Assembly: GCF_029914245.1 (NCBI RefSeq)
Contig: NZ_JARYZI010000001.1
Span: 186,001 to 250,000 of the forward strand
Direction of reading: 5' to 3'
Origin: Fusibacter bizertensis
GTDB lineage: Bacteria > Bacillota > Clostridia > Peptostreptococcales > Acidaminobacteraceae
Length of the DNA stretch: 64,000 nucleotides
This document shows positions 28,914 through 38,232 of the stretch, one piece after another. Made by a program: the position numbers and the translations under genes. The notes beneath the pieces are model-generated. The model searched no databases, had not been told where the DNA came from, and was given only the letters and a program-made list of their open reading frames with translations. How positions within the stretch are numbered: position 1 is the first letter of the stretch; every line of letters starts with the position of its first letter.

Positions 28914-30233
28914 TTACTCGCCCCTTGCTTTAACTTTAAACACAATTGGCGTTCCTTCATAGTTAAAGTTTTTGCGTATTTGATTTTCTAGATAACGCAC
29001 ATATGAAAAGTGTGCTAGTTCTGCTAAATTTACAAAAAGTACAAAAGTTGGTGGCTTAACAGATACTTGAGTTGCATAGTAAATCTTAAGTCTTTTTCCT
29101 TTATCAGAAGGCACCTGATTTAGTGCAATTGCTTCATTGATAATATCATTTAACACGCCTGTTGAAATTCTAAGTGCATGGTTATTGGATACATATTTCG
29201 CTTGTTCTAGCAACTGGTTTATCCGCTGCCCTGTTAAGGCTGAAACGAACATCACAGGTGCATACATCATAAAAGGAAATTCTTCTTTAACGCGCATTTT
29301 GAATTCGTTAAACGTATGGTTATCTTTTTCGAGAAGATCCCATTTATTAATAACAAATATAGAAGCTTTTCCAGCTTCATGTGCATAACCAGCAACTTTT
29401 TTATCTTGATCAGTTATACCTTCAGCTGCATCAATGAGGATAAAGCATACATCAGAACGTTCAATCGCAGTAATTGTTCTGAGAACACTGTAACGTTCAA
29501 TTGACTCATTAACTTTTGATTTTCTTCTTATACCTGCTGTATCTATTAAGACATATTTCTGATCCTTATATTCAAAAGGCGTATCTATTGCATCACGAGT
29601 TGTACCAGCAACATCAGAAACGATAACTCTATTCTCACCAATGATCTTATTAACCATTGATGATTTTCCAACATTTGGCTTACCTATTAGCGCGATACGA
29701 ATTGTATCATCATCTTCTTCTAAAGCTTCATGAGGTGGAAACATTTTTACAACATCATCTAGTAAATCTCCAAGCCCCATAGCGTTAACAGAAGAAATCA
29801 TAACAGGTTCACCTAAACCTAAATCAAAATAGTCATAAAAATGATCTGGTTTTTTGTATTGATCAATTTTGTTAAGTACTAGTAAAACTGGTTTTTTTGA
29901 TCTTCTAAGCATTTGAGCAATATCTTCGTCAGCTGTTGTATACGAATGCTTACCATCACAAACAAAGATGATAACATCAGCAGTGTCAATTGCTATTTGA
30001 GCTTGGTCTCTCATTTGAGACATGATGATGTCAGTTGAGTCAGGTTCAATACCACCTGTATCAATCATTGCAAATTGATGCGTTAACCACTCACAATCTG
30101 CATAAATTCTATCTCTTGTAACACCTGGTGTATCTTCAACGATCGAGATACGTGAACCTGCGATTCTATTGAAAAAAGTGGATTTTCCCACATTTGGTCG
30201 TCCTACGACCGCAACTATTGGTTTTCTAAGCAT
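28914..30233 (-). CDS. der: GTPase Der (EngA), ribosome assembly
   Basis: Tandem GTPase needed for 50S assembly. The first G domain has GRPNVGKSTFFN and DTGGIEP; the second has GKPNVGKSSMVN and DTAGIRRK, with NKID and NKWD base-recognition motifs. A KH-like domain ends the 439-residue protein. The start at 30233 (MLRKPIVAV) follows GGAGG; upstream codons overlap the previous gene. It overlaps the DUF512 gene by 8 bp, a conserved pairing in Clostridia. Confidence 0.97.
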   Translation of the reverse strand: MLRKPIVAVVGRPNVGKSTFFNRIAGSRISIVEDTPGVTRDRIYADCEWLTHQFAMIDTGGIEPDSTDIIMSQMRDQAQIAIDTADVIIFVCDGKHSYTTADEDIAQMLRRSKKPVLLVLNKIDQYKKPDHFYDYFDLGLGEPVMISSVNAMGLGDLLDDVVKMFPPHEALEEDDDTIRIALIGKPNVGKSSMVNKIIGENRVIVSDVAGTTRDAIDTPFEYKDQKYVLIDTAGIRRKSKVNESIERYSVLRTITAIERSDVCFILIDAAEGITDQDKKVAGYAHEAGKASIFVINKWDLLEKDNHTFNEFKMRVKEEFPFMMYAPVMFVSALTGQRINQLLEQAKYVSNNHALRISTGVLNDIINEAIALNQVPSDKGKRLKIYYATQVSVKPPTFVLFVNLAELAHFSYVRYLENQIRKNFNYEGTPIVFKVKARGE

Positions 30234-31566
30234 GCTTTCCTCCATATAATAAATGCTGTAAAAGCGCCTCGCCTTCACAATCCACCTTTACAAATGGAAT
30301 TCCAAAGCGCTGCTTTAAGTCATCAATTGACACATCGTCTAACAATATTTCTTCATCTGATCTAAACATAGAAGCTGGCATCAAAGCCAAATCATACTCA
30401 GAAACTTTTAAGTCTGATTCAAGTTGATCTTTAATATCTTTTCCAGTTATGAGTCCTGCAACAGTGATTTTCTCTCCAAAGAAATGATTTACAATGCTTT
30501 TAACACGTACTTCGAGATTAGGAAAAGCATTCACAACCTGAGACATCATTTCTTCAAGAAATGGTCGAGCCGCTGTACCAGTAATGACGACAACTTTATG
30601 CGTTTTATTTGTATTTATCAAACGACTTGTATTACTATTTTTTATTATTGCTTCATTTAATTCAGTGCGTAACTTCCGAATCATACCGATGCCATCTTCA
30701 AGCTGAATATAGCTCTCATAAGCATCATCTTCAGGAAAGTCTTGCTCTGCTAAGATATAAAACTCATCTGCTAAAAAAGCAAACCTAGTTCCAATTTTAT
30801 CTAGGGCTAATTGTTGTAACTCATGTACAATAGAAATCGTTTCATAAGCTTCATCTTTATTAAACCCACGCATAGGTAATAGTCCTTCTCTATGGTTTGT
30901 TAAACCAATAGGCACAATTGCTACACTATTTAGATGTGGACGTAATGTCATTAAATCCAAAATTGTACTTTTGAGTGCTGAGCCATCATTATAATTTGGA
31001 CAAAGTACAATTTGAGCATTGACAGTTATACCACCGTCCGTTAACTGCTTAAGTCTAGACATAACATTACCAGCAAATCTATTATTAAGCATCTTTTGTC
31101 TCAACTCTGGATCTGTAGTATGAACGGATACATTAATCGGACTAATTCTATATCTAATAATTCTATCGATATCTTCATCTTTTAAATTCGTCAATGTCAC
31201 AAAATTACCCTGTAAAAAAGATAACCTAGAGTCATCATCCTTAAAGTATAGTGAATCTCTCATCCCTTTAGGCAATTGATCAATAAAACAAAACACACAA
31301 TTGTTTGTACAACTTCTTGCATGATCAATAATTGGATTTTCAAATTCAACCCCTAAGGTTTCATCAAATTCTTTATCAATCTCAAGTTCCCAGATGTCAC
31401 CATCTTTTTTTTCTATCTCAACTTCAATATATTCATCATTTATTAAAAACATATAGTCGATGATATCCACAATAGGCTGTCCATTTATAGAAAGAAGTAT
31501 ATCTCCAACTTCAATTTCAAGCTCTTCAGCTAGTGAATTCTTATCAACTGATTTTATGCGATTCAT
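30226..31566 (-). CDS. DUF512 family protein (PDZ plus radical-SAM-like)
   Basis: A 446-residue protein. The N-terminus is PDZ-like (VDKNSLAEELEIEVGDILLSINGQPIVD). A cysteine cluster follows near residue 85 (CTNNCVFCFIDQLPKGMR), resembling the CxxxCxxC iron-sulphur motif of radical SAM enzymes, and then TIM-barrel-like sequence (RYRISPINVSVHTTDPELR). DUF512 occupies the C-terminal part. The family is widespread in Clostridia and usually precedes der. The reaction is unknown. Its end overlaps der by 8 bp. Confidence 0.85.
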   Translation of the reverse strand: MNRIKSVDKNSLAEELEIEVGDILLSINGQPIVDIIDYMFLINDEYIEVEIEKKDGDIWELEIDKEFDETLGVEFENPIIDHARSCTNNCVFCFIDQLPKGMRDSLYFKDDDSRLSFLQGNFVTLTNLKDEDIDRIIRYRISPINVSVHTTDPELRQKMLNNRFAGNVMSRLKQLTDGGITVNAQIVLCPNYNDGSALKSTILDLMTLRPHLNSVAIVPIGLTNHREGLLPMRGFNKDEAYETISIVHELQQLALDKIGTRFAFLADEFYILAEQDFPEDDAYESYIQLEDGIGMIRKLRTELNEAIIKNSNTSRLINTNKTHKVVVITGTAARPFLEEMMSQVVNAFPNLEVRVKSIVNHFFGEKITVAGLITGKDIKDQLESDLKVSEYDLALMPASMFRSDEEILLDDVSIDDLKQRFGIPFVKVDCEGEALLQHLLYGGKHA

Positions 31567-31695
31567 TCGTTAACCTCTCTTACAATAAACCTTTCGACAT
31601 CTCGTCTTTAGGTTTTGTCACTACAAATTGTAACTATATTATCAGTTATGCAACCAGTATATAATTGTATTACACCTGATTGTGAATTACAACTT

Positions 31696-32499
31696 TTATT
31701 TTTTTGCGATAAAAGTACTCATTGAACCTCTTGGGTAGCCAGTTCTTCTATGAGAATGGAATTCCTCAGCATTACATATAGTACAGTCATCATTCACCTC
31801 TATCTGCGACAGCGTTATTCCTTGTTTCATCAAAGCAATCACATTGGCTTGTTTGAGATCCATCATATATTTTCCATTTTCTTTTGGAATTAGAAAGGCG
31901 GTCATCTGATCATTGGAAAAATTTTCTCTAAACGCTTGAATCACAGGTTCATCAACTTCATAACAGCAAACCGCTGCACAATGGCCGATACCGATATTGA
32001 GATGTGTCACAGGGATACCTAAGTGGTTGAATTTCTTAATTACTTCCTGGCCCATCAAATGCGCTGTACCCTTCCATCCACTATGTACAGTAGCAATATA
32101 ACCCGACTCCTCGTCATGATAGACTAGAGGCACACAGTCCGCATAAAAGGTCATCAAGACTAGGTCCTCACGCGATGTCATTAGACCGTCTGTTTCAGAC
32201 GCGACATAGAGTCCATATTCGGACAAATCTGAATCAGAAGTATCTATTTTTTTCAGTGTATCAAAATCAAAAGCTGAATCTATTAGTAAGACTTTGTTTG
32301 AATGTACCTGTTGCGTCGCAACAATTGTCTTAGATGTAATTCCAAGCTCATTAAGCGCACGTTTGATGTTTGCAAATACATGACTTGGATTATCTACACC
32401 AAAGAAACTAGTATTCATCGACTCAAAAGCGCCAAGACTAACGCCGCCTTTTCTAGTTGTAATTCCATGTGGTGCAGTTATATTTGTAAATTTTCTCAT
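31696..32499 (-). CDS. pgeF: PgeF/YfiH family polyphenol oxidase-like purine nucleoside phosphorylase
   Basis: Zinc-dependent family including human LACC1 and YfiH, with purine nucleoside phosphorylase and deaminase activity and a reported role in peptidoglycan editing. Characteristic stretches are TTRKGGVSLGAF, FYADCVPLVYHD, TVHSGWKGTA, HCAAVCCYEVDE and a C-terminal CTICNAEEFHSHRR, which together give the metal-binding His and Cys residues. Its roughly 267 residues are typical. The start is uncertain: ATG at 32499 has GGTGAGG only 3 bases away, and a GTG three codons earlier is also possible. Confidence 0.9.
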   Translation of the reverse strand: MRKFTNITAPHGITTRKGGVSLGAFESMNTSFFGVDNPSHVFANIKRALNELGITSKTIVATQQVHSNKVLLIDSAFDFDTLKKIDTSDSDLSEYGLYVASETDGLMTSREDLVLMTFYADCVPLVYHDEESGYIATVHSGWKGTAHLMGQEVIKKFNHLGIPVTHLNIGIGHCAAVCCYEVDEPVIQAFRENFSNDQMTAFLIPKENGKYMMDLKQANVIALMKQGITLSQIEVNDDCTICNAEEFHSHRRTGYPRGSMSTFIAKK

Positions 32500-32535
32500 A
32501 TGCCTCACCCACTTGTAAACTCTTCTCGAATTAAT

Positions 32536-32558
32536 AAAAAGCAGTTTTCACTGCTTTT
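32536..32558 (-). terminator. Terminator after nrdR
   Basis: Stem AAAAGCAGT/ACTGCTTTT with a 4-nt loop and a T-rich tail on the minus strand, starting 7 bp after the nrdR stop. Confidence 0.85.
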
Positions 32559-32564
32559 GATGGA

Positions 32565-33029
32565 TCACTGATGTGTTTTTTCTTGCAACAATTTAGTTAA
32601 CTCATTGATAAATGTGTTGATGTCTTTAAATTGACGATACACCGAAGCAAATCTAACATAAGCGACTTCATCAAGGTCTTTAAGACCTGACATTACAAGT
32701 TCACCTATTAATTCCGATTGTATCTCTTTTTCCATTGAAGTGTGCATACGTGTCTCAATTAGATCAATCAAACGCTCCATTTGTTCCATTGAAACAGGTC
32801 TTTTTTCACAGGCTCTTATGATGCCATTAAGAACCTTCATCCTATTGTACGATTCACGGGTGCCATCTTTTTTTACGATAATAATAGGTATCTCTTCAAT
32901 TTTCTCATAGGTTGTAAATCTCTGATTACAATTGATACATTCTCTACGTCTTCTAATCACATGACCGTCATCCGTTGGTCTTGAGTCAATAACTTTTGAT
33001 TCAAGACTGCTACAATATGGACATTTCAT
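32565..33029 (-). CDS. nrdR: Transcriptional repressor NrdR
   Basis: Nucleotide-sensing repressor of ribonucleotide reductase genes. The N-terminal zinc ribbon has CPYC and CINC pairs with the [17 protein letters not shown] signature, followed by the ATP-cone domain ([29 protein letters not shown]). The length of 154 residues is normal. It follows ftsZ after a terminator. In many spore formers spoIIGA, sigE and sigG lie at this position; they are absent. Confidence 0.96.
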   Translation of the reverse strand: MKCPYCSSLESKVIDSRPTDDGHVIRRRRECINCNQRFTTYEKIEEIPIIIVKKDGTRESYNRMKVLNGIIRACEKRPVSMEQMERLIDLIETRMHTSMEKEIQSELIGELVMSGLKDLDEVAYVRFASVYRQFKDINTFINELTKLLQEKTHQ

Positions 33030-33126
33030 TGCTTCACCTCGATTTCATAATGAGCTACATTATTATTTAAAATCTTCGGGTGTCGAGCCCGGAGATGTTA
33101 TCACAAACTAGCGGTGATTTAAAAAA

Positions 33127-33147
33127 AACCTTGCTAGAAGCAAGGTT
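33127..33147 (-). terminator. Terminator overlapping the ftsZ stop codon
   Basis: Stem AACCTTGC/GCAAGGTT with a 5-nt loop, then eight T on the minus strand. The first stem bases are part of the ftsZ stop codon. Confidence 0.88.
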
Positions 33148-34234
33148 ATCTTTTCTTTCTTAAAAACGTTGGTATATCAAAAGTATCATCCTCTGCCGGG
33201 TCAGCTTCTGCAGGTTGAACCCTAACAGTTTCATTTTTAATTGGTTTATTAATTTTAGACTCTGACTTAGGTTCAGGTTTAGCTGAATCAAATCCAGTAG
33301 CGATTACAGTGACTGTAATTTCATCCTTTAATGATTCATCAATAACTGCACCCATGATGATATTTGCATCTGGATCAGCCTCTTGGTATACTAAATCGGC
33401 AGCTTGTTGAATTTCCATCATACCTAAAGATTTGCCACCACGTATATTTAACAAGATTCCCTTTGAACCTCTGATTGATGTCTCTAGTAAAGGACTATGA
33501 ATCGCTTGGTTTGTTGCATCAATTGCTCGATCATCTCCACTGGAAGAACCAATTCCCATATGTGCTAGACCTTGCTCAAACATAATAGTCTTAACATCTG
33601 CAAAGTCAACATTGATGAGACCCGTTTCAGTGATAGTATTTGAAATACCTTGTACACCTTGACGTAAGACATCATCAGCAATTGTAAATGCGTCTAATAT
33701 CGATGTTCTTTTTTCAACGATCTCTAATAAACGATCATTTGGGATTGTAATTAACGTATCCACGCGTCTTTTAAGTTCTTCAATACCTTCTTCAGCGTGT
33801 TTCATTCTTCTTTTTCCTTCAAAAGAAAAAGGTTTTGTAACGACACCAACAGTTAATATGCCCATTTCTTTAGCAATCTCAGCTACGATAGGCGCTGCAC
33901 CAGTACCAGTTCCGCCACCCATACCAGCAGTAATAAACACCATATCAGCACCCTGAAGTGCTTGAAATATATCGTCACGGCTTTCTTCAGCTGCCTTCTT
34001 ACCCACTTCTGGGTTAGCACCTGCACCAAGTCCACGTGTTAATTTCTCACCAATTTGTAACTTATATTCTGCTGCCGAGCTATAAAGTGCTTGTTTATCA
34101 GTATTGATCGCAATAAACTGAACACCTTTTAAATTAGATTTAATCATTCGGTTAACAGCATTGTTACCTCCGCCGCCAACGCCAATTACTTTTAGCTGGG
34201 CAAATTCTTCAACAGCAACATCAAATTCTAACAT
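33146..34234 (-). CDS. ftsZ: Cell division GTPase FtsZ
   Basis: Tubulin-like GTPase forming the Z ring. The tubulin signature [10 protein letters not shown] is present, with [17 protein letters not shown] at the N-terminus and the T7 loop [11 protein letters not shown]. The C-terminal tail [13 protein letters not shown] is the peptide that binds SepF, FtsA and ZapA-type partners. At 362 residues it is full length. The start at 34234 follows AAGGAGG; 22 upstream codons in frame are not supported. A 360-bp non-coding gap upstream occupies the place where ftsA often lies. Confidence 0.97.
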   Translation of the reverse strand: MLEFDVAVEEFAQLKVIGVGGGGNNAVNRMIKSNLKGVQFIAINTDKQALYSSAAEYKLQIGEKLTRGLGAGANPEVGKKAAEESRDDIFQALQGADMVFITAGMGGGTGTGAAPIVAEIAKEMGILTVGVVTKPFSFEGKRRMKHAEEGIEELKRRVDTLITIPNDRLLEIVEKRTSILDAFTIADDVLRQGVQGISNTITETGLINVDFADVKTIMFEQGLAHMGIGSSSGDDRAIDATNQAIHSPLLETSIRGSKGILLNIRGGKSLGMMEIQQAADLVYQEADPDANIIMGAVIDESLKDEITVTVIATGFDSAKPEPKSESKINKPIKNETVRVQPAEADPAEDDTFDIPTFLRKKR

Positions 34235-34594
34235 GAAAATCCTCCTTATCCCGCAAAGTAATAATTCTCGGGTGTTTATAATCTCTCTATATATAAACAA
34301 TTTGCTTTAACTTCTACATAATCATTGTCATCTTATAAAACGCCCCTGATTAAAGCAGAAATAAACCTATGAATTCCGCAACATATATTGCTTAAAATAC
34401 CTAGTTTTCCACTACATATAGTATATACTCTTTTTTATTTTTTTGGAATATTTTTTTTTGTAAAAATGACTATTTTAGCTGATTTGAGAGCAATATAGGT
34501 CTCTTGACCTAAAAAAGCACACTATTTTTCTTGCTTTTTATGAGTTTTTTGACTTTTTAACAATATTTTTACACAATATTTAGCGTCTACATTA
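34235..34594 (-). promoter_or_regulatory. Non-coding leader of ftsZ (360 bp)
   Basis: No convincing gene on either strand. The stretch is very AT-rich, with a TATACT -10-like box near 34424-34429 on the minus strand but no good -35 partner, and a small AGGTC/GACCT inverted repeat at about 34495-34509. ftsZ probably has its own promoter here, as in many bacteria. Confidence 0.4.
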
Positions 34595-34936
34595 CTATTT
34601 ACCACGATATCTGTCAATTGTGTATCTTCTAATCGCCCCTATATTATTAAACAATCGCGTCCCAAAAACAAAAATAGCTGCATAATAAATTGGCACACCT
34701 AATTTATCTCCCAAATACGATAATAATATCGCAAGTATCGCATTGACAAAAAAACCACTTATAAAAATAATACCATCAAATTTACCTTCAAGACTTGCTC
34801 TTAAAGCACCAATTATCGAATCTATCGCCGCCAAAATCCCTACAGAAATATAAAGCGAAGAAATCGTAGAAAATTCAAATGGAATATAAAGACCTAGTAA
34901 AATGCCTAATAAAATTCCCAATAAAGCAATAATCAT
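34595..34936 (-). CDS. sbp: Small basic protein Sbp (DUF1290)
   Basis: Membrane protein of 113 residues with three or four hydrophobic helices and a basic tail (RRYTIDRYRGK). The conserved IDSIIGALRASLEGKFDGIIFISGFFVNA stretch identifies DUF1290. In Bacillus sbp lies between the ylxW/ylxX genes and ftsA; the same context is seen here except that ftsA is missing. Its function is unknown. It follows the DUF881 pair with a 13-bp gap. Confidence 0.87.
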   Translation of the reverse strand: MIIALLGILLGILLGLYIPFEFSTISSLYISVGILAAIDSIIGALRASLEGKFDGIIFISGFFVNAILAILLSYLGDKLGVPIYYAAIFVFGTRLFNNIGAIRRYTIDRYRGK

Positions 34937-34949
34937 AATAACACCATCC

Positions 34950-35660
34950 TTAGTTAAGAAATTCGTAACTTACAAAACCTTCATATGCTGGAATCGTTAC
35001 ACTTATAGATGTATTTACTTCCACAAAAACACCCCAGCTTCTCAAATCTTCACTAAAGCTTCCCGGTGCGTTAATAGCCGACTCTAAAAAACGTCGATCT
35101 CCAATCGCTTCGATGATATAGGGTGGTGCAAAAACTTGGTCGTTAATTTTTATTGTTGGTCCAGTACATTGAATATTAGATTTATTAAAAACAACTCTTT
35201 GACCATTGATAGCAATTGCCTCTGCACCTGCATTTCTAAGATCATCCACCATAGCTCTTATATCTAAATCATGGACGATGATATTTGCAGGATCTTCATT
35301 TTCAATAAGCTCTCTTGTACCATCAGTGATGATAATCACAACACCAGGACCTTCTAATTTTGTAAGTCCTGCAATTTGCTTAGTTGCTTCTATTTCGTTG
35401 ATCAAAAATTGTTCATAATCAACTTGAACATCCTCTTTTGCAGTTTGGTATGCATCGATTTGAGAACGCAACTCTTCTACTTTGCTATTCAGTTGTGTTA
35501 GCTCAGACTTTTGGCTTTCAAGTTCAATACTCTGTGTGTACATTTCTTTTATTGATAAGTATTTAACCCCTGAATTAAGCGTTTTAAATTGAAGGGCAAT
35601 TAAAACCCCCAGTAAAACTGTAAGCGCTAATATCCTCTTTTTCTTTGCACTCCATTTCAT
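34950..35660 (-). CDS. DUF881 family protein, second copy (YlxW/YlxX-like)
   Basis: A 236-residue protein with one N-terminal membrane helix (about 9-26), a coiled coil at about 40-75, and a DUF881 domain outside the membrane (GPGVVIIITDGTRE..., GAEAIAINGQRV, PPYIIEAIGD). DUF881 proteins occur beside division genes in Gram-positive bacteria; their role is not established. It is immediately adjacent to a paralogue upstream, so the pair probably arose by tandem duplication. Confidence 0.88.
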   Translation of the reverse strand: MKWSAKKKRILALTVLLGVLIALQFKTLNSGVKYLSIKEMYTQSIELESQKSELTQLNSKVEELRSQIDAYQTAKEDVQVDYEQFLINEIEATKQIAGLTKLEGPGVVIIITDGTRELIENEDPANIIVHDLDIRAMVDDLRNAGAEAIAINGQRVVFNKSNIQCTGPTIKINDQVFAPPYIIEAIGDRRFLESAINAPGSFSEDLRSWGVFVEVNTSISVTIPAYEGFVSYEFLN

Positions 35661-36374
35661 CTATTTCACCGTATTTGCATATCTAAATTTCATGCTCCCA
35701 TTGAAAGCACCAATTTCAAGATTTTCAACTTGCCTAACTTCAACATAATAACCAGATTCTTGTAGATTTTGTACTATCCCAAAGCGAATATTAACAGCTC
35801 CATCTAAAGTACTTGGACTGCCAATAGCCTTAATGATAAAAGGCGGACTAATTGGAATTGTATTGACATTTACTTGGCTTCCAGCAAGTCTAATTTCAGT
35901 GCTATTAACCATCCTTTGTTCATTAATCGATATTGCTTCAGCGCCAGCAGAATTAAGTTCATTGATCAAATCCAATAACATCTTATAATCTAGTGCAATG
36001 TTTTTTTCTAGACCTACGTTTAGATCCTTTGGTGGGTTATCAATCGTTACCATGATACCAGTGCCAGTAACCTTGGTCATCCCAGAAAAAGCTTTAAAAC
36101 GATTTAGCTCATCCGTTAGGTTTTTAACAACTGCACTCTCTTCTGATGCTGAATTTTGAATTTTGTCGAGTTGATCTTGTAATCGCTCAATTTCTTCAAC
36201 AAGTCTTTCTTTTTCTGCCTTTACAACTGTAAGTTCATTTATGATTTCAGTTGTTTTCTGTGTTGGACTCGCACCATTAAGGTAAGTCCCTTGGATAAAT
36301 TTCATCTGAAATGCGATGAATACACCAAGTACGACACATGCAAGTCCAATCCATATATTATCTTTTTTCATCAT
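35661..36374 (-). CDS. DUF881 family protein, first copy (YlxW/YlxX-like)
   Basis: A 237-residue paralogue of the next gene: a membrane helix at about 8-25, a coiled coil (about 40-85) with many Glu/Lys heptads, and a DUF881 domain with GTGIMVTIDNPP, GAEAISINEQRM and PPFIIKAIGSP. The two copies share layout and domain motifs but are clearly diverged. It sits 3 bp after ftsQ and abuts its paralogue directly, so all are in one transcript. Confidence 0.88.
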   Translation of the reverse strand: MMKKDNIWIGLACVVLGVFIAFQMKFIQGTYLNGASPTQKTTEIINELTVVKAEKERLVEEIERLQDQLDKIQNSASEESAVVKNLTDELNRFKAFSGMTKVTGTGIMVTIDNPPKDLNVGLEKNIALDYKMLLDLINELNSAGAEAISINEQRMVNSTEIRLAGSQVNVNTIPISPPFIIKAIGSPSTLDGAVNIRFGIVQNLQESGYYVEVRQVENLEIGAFNGSMKFRYANTVK

Positions 36375-36377
36375 AAT

Positions 36378-37097
36378 CTACTCTCCGAAGGGCCTATAAA
36401 CAGGCAAGCCATCACTACTAACATCAATAATACCATTTTTAATACCATCATTTTTAAGTGCTTCATATATATTGATAAACGCATTATATTTTGATTCAAT
36501 ATTTTCACCAACACCAAATTTAATCTTGATTTGATCAATTGTTAAAACGATATTTCTATCTTTAAATAAAATCAGCGGATTACACTCGAGTTCACTTTGC
36601 TGAACCAATTTTAACAAATCAACTATATTCTCAAGAATATAGAGTTGACTCACATCTATTACATTTCCAGTTGAAAAACTATCAAATGCAAAACCCTCAA
36701 CAGTAAACCCTTCATTTTCACTTGCAAGCACCTCAAGCACATGAAGTTGATCATCAAGCGATAAAACGATGTCAGAGTATCTAATGTTGAAAAAATGCTT
36801 TCTATAGACCACATCAAAAATCACTGTATTGGGAAATTGCTTAGTGGCTGTCGCATATCTCACATACGGATGAGACATCAAATTGTTAGCAGCCACGTCA
36901 GTGTCTACTTCAAAATATGGGGTACCCTTTTGAACACCAGAATATCTCATGATGTCATACAAGTCCATATGTTCGTTTTCGTTGAACTGAACATCTTGGA
37001 TGCGAAGTAAATCCGTATTGAAATAAAGATATATACCACCACTTATGATGCCTACAATTATTAAAAACATGAATATCCGTTTAATTACCTTTATCAA
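36378..37097 (-). CDS. ftsQ: Cell division protein FtsQ/DivIB
   Basis: Bitopic division protein of 239 residues: a short cytoplasmic end, a membrane helix at about 8-28, a POTRA domain (about 30-100: RIQDVQFNENEHMDLYDIMRYSG..., then TKQFPNTVIFDVVYRK), and a beta domain. It connects septal peptidoglycan synthases through FtsL and DivIC. Its position after murG fits the dcw order. Similarity is weak at residue level, as is usual for this family. Confidence 0.85.
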   Translation of the reverse strand: MIKVIKRIFMFLIIVGIISGGIYLYFNTDLLRIQDVQFNENEHMDLYDIMRYSGVQKGTPYFEVDTDVAANNLMSHPYVRYATATKQFPNTVIFDVVYRKHFFNIRYSDIVLSLDDQLHVLEVLASENEGFTVEGFAFDSFSTGNVIDVSQLYILENIVDLLKLVQQSELECNPLILFKDRNIVLTIDQIKIKFGVGENIESKYNAFINIYEALKNDGIKNGIIDVSSDGLPVYRPFGE

Positions 37098-37109
37098 ATT
37101 TTCTCTCCA

Positions 37110-38213
37110 TTAATCGGTTAATTTTCGAATCACAGCAGAAATGGCATCCAGTGTTTTAGACAAATCCATCTTCTCACAGTTTTGTCTCATGATGTTTAGT
37201 TTAGAAGGATCTTTATTAAAATCTTGGATTGTATGCACCATTAATTCTTCGTTTAAATCCTCTTCCTTTATAACAACTCCCATACCATATTTATCCATCA
37301 ATTGCGCATTGAGGAGTTGATGATTATTTGCAACATTTGGTGAAGGAATGATAACAGAAGGTGCTTTTGAAGCGATTATTTCATTAATGGTTGATGCGCC
37401 AGCTCTTGATATCACAAGATCTGCAGCATTTAAATAAACATGCATCTCTTTTATATAGCCCAAGATTTTGACATTATCACCCACTTCGTAGATTCCATTT
37501 TTAATATCTTCCATCACATATGGATAGTATCTCGTGCCTGACTGATGAATAAATTTAATGTTTTTAATCTCCGAAAACTGATGATAACTAGAAAGCATCA
37601 CCTGATTTAATTTCATCGCCCCATTACTACCACCTACAGTAACAATAAGCATTTCTTCATCAGCTATACCCAATTTAGTACGGGATTGTTCTCTTGATGT
37701 TGAAAAATACGTATCAAGAATTGGCATCCCAGTATAAATTACTTTTTCTGGATGCTTAAAATGAACTTTTGAGTCTTCAAACGACACCATAATATAGTCC
37801 ACAAATCGACTTAAAATCCGATTGGTCAATCCTGGATATGCATTTTGTTCATGGATCGCTGAAGGTACACCTCTTAAAGCGCCAACCATTACCAAAGAAC
37901 CTGCAACATAACCACCTGTTCCTATAATTACATCTGGCTTGAACCTTTTAATAAGGCGATTGGCTTGCCACAACCCCTTAAATAAAGTCCCAATCGCTTT
38001 AAATGTTTTTCTTGATAACTTTTTATTTAAGGGTGCAACATCCATCCCCACATAAGTAATTCCTTTTTTGGGAACTATATCTTTCTCCATACCATTTTTT
38101 GAACCTACATACACAAGTTCAAGGGGTCTAAAATCTTTTTTTAACCGTTCTGCAATGGCTATAGCAGGATAAATATGTCCTCCTGTACCGCCACCGGTGA
38201 TCAATACTCTCAT
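37110..38213 (-). CDS. murG: UDP-GlcNAc:lipid I N-acetylglucosaminyltransferase MurG
   Basis: Makes lipid II from lipid I at the inner membrane face. The 367-residue GT-B enzyme has GGTGGHIYPAIAIAERL at the N-terminus, GTGGYVAGS, HEQNAYPGLTNR and the UDP-binding SRAGASTINEIIASKAPSVIIP region. It follows ftsW by 19 bp within the dcw cluster. Confidence 0.96.
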   Translation of the reverse strand: MRVLITGGGTGGHIYPAIAIAERLKKDFRPLELVYVGSKNGMEKDIVPKKGITYVGMDVAPLNKKLSRKTFKAIGTLFKGLWQANRLIKRFKPDVIIGTGGYVAGSLVMVGALRGVPSAIHEQNAYPGLTNRILSRFVDYIMVSFEDSKVHFKHPEKVIYTGMPILDTYFSTSREQSRTKLGIADEEMLIVTVGGSNGAMKLNQVMLSSYHQFSEIKNIKFIHQSGTRYYPYVMEDIKNGIYEVGDNVKILGYIKEMHVYLNAADLVISRAGASTINEIIASKAPSVIIPSPNVANNHQLLNAQLMDKYGMGVVIKEEDLNEELMVHTIQDFNKDPSKLNIMRQNCEKMDLSKTLDAISAVIRKLTD

Positions 38214-38232
38214 AGTTATCTCCAGTTAACAC

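Noticed and set aside
34495-34509. Terminator upstream of ftsZ
   Set aside because: The AGGTC/GACCT stem is only 5 bp and has no T-run on the minus strand after it.
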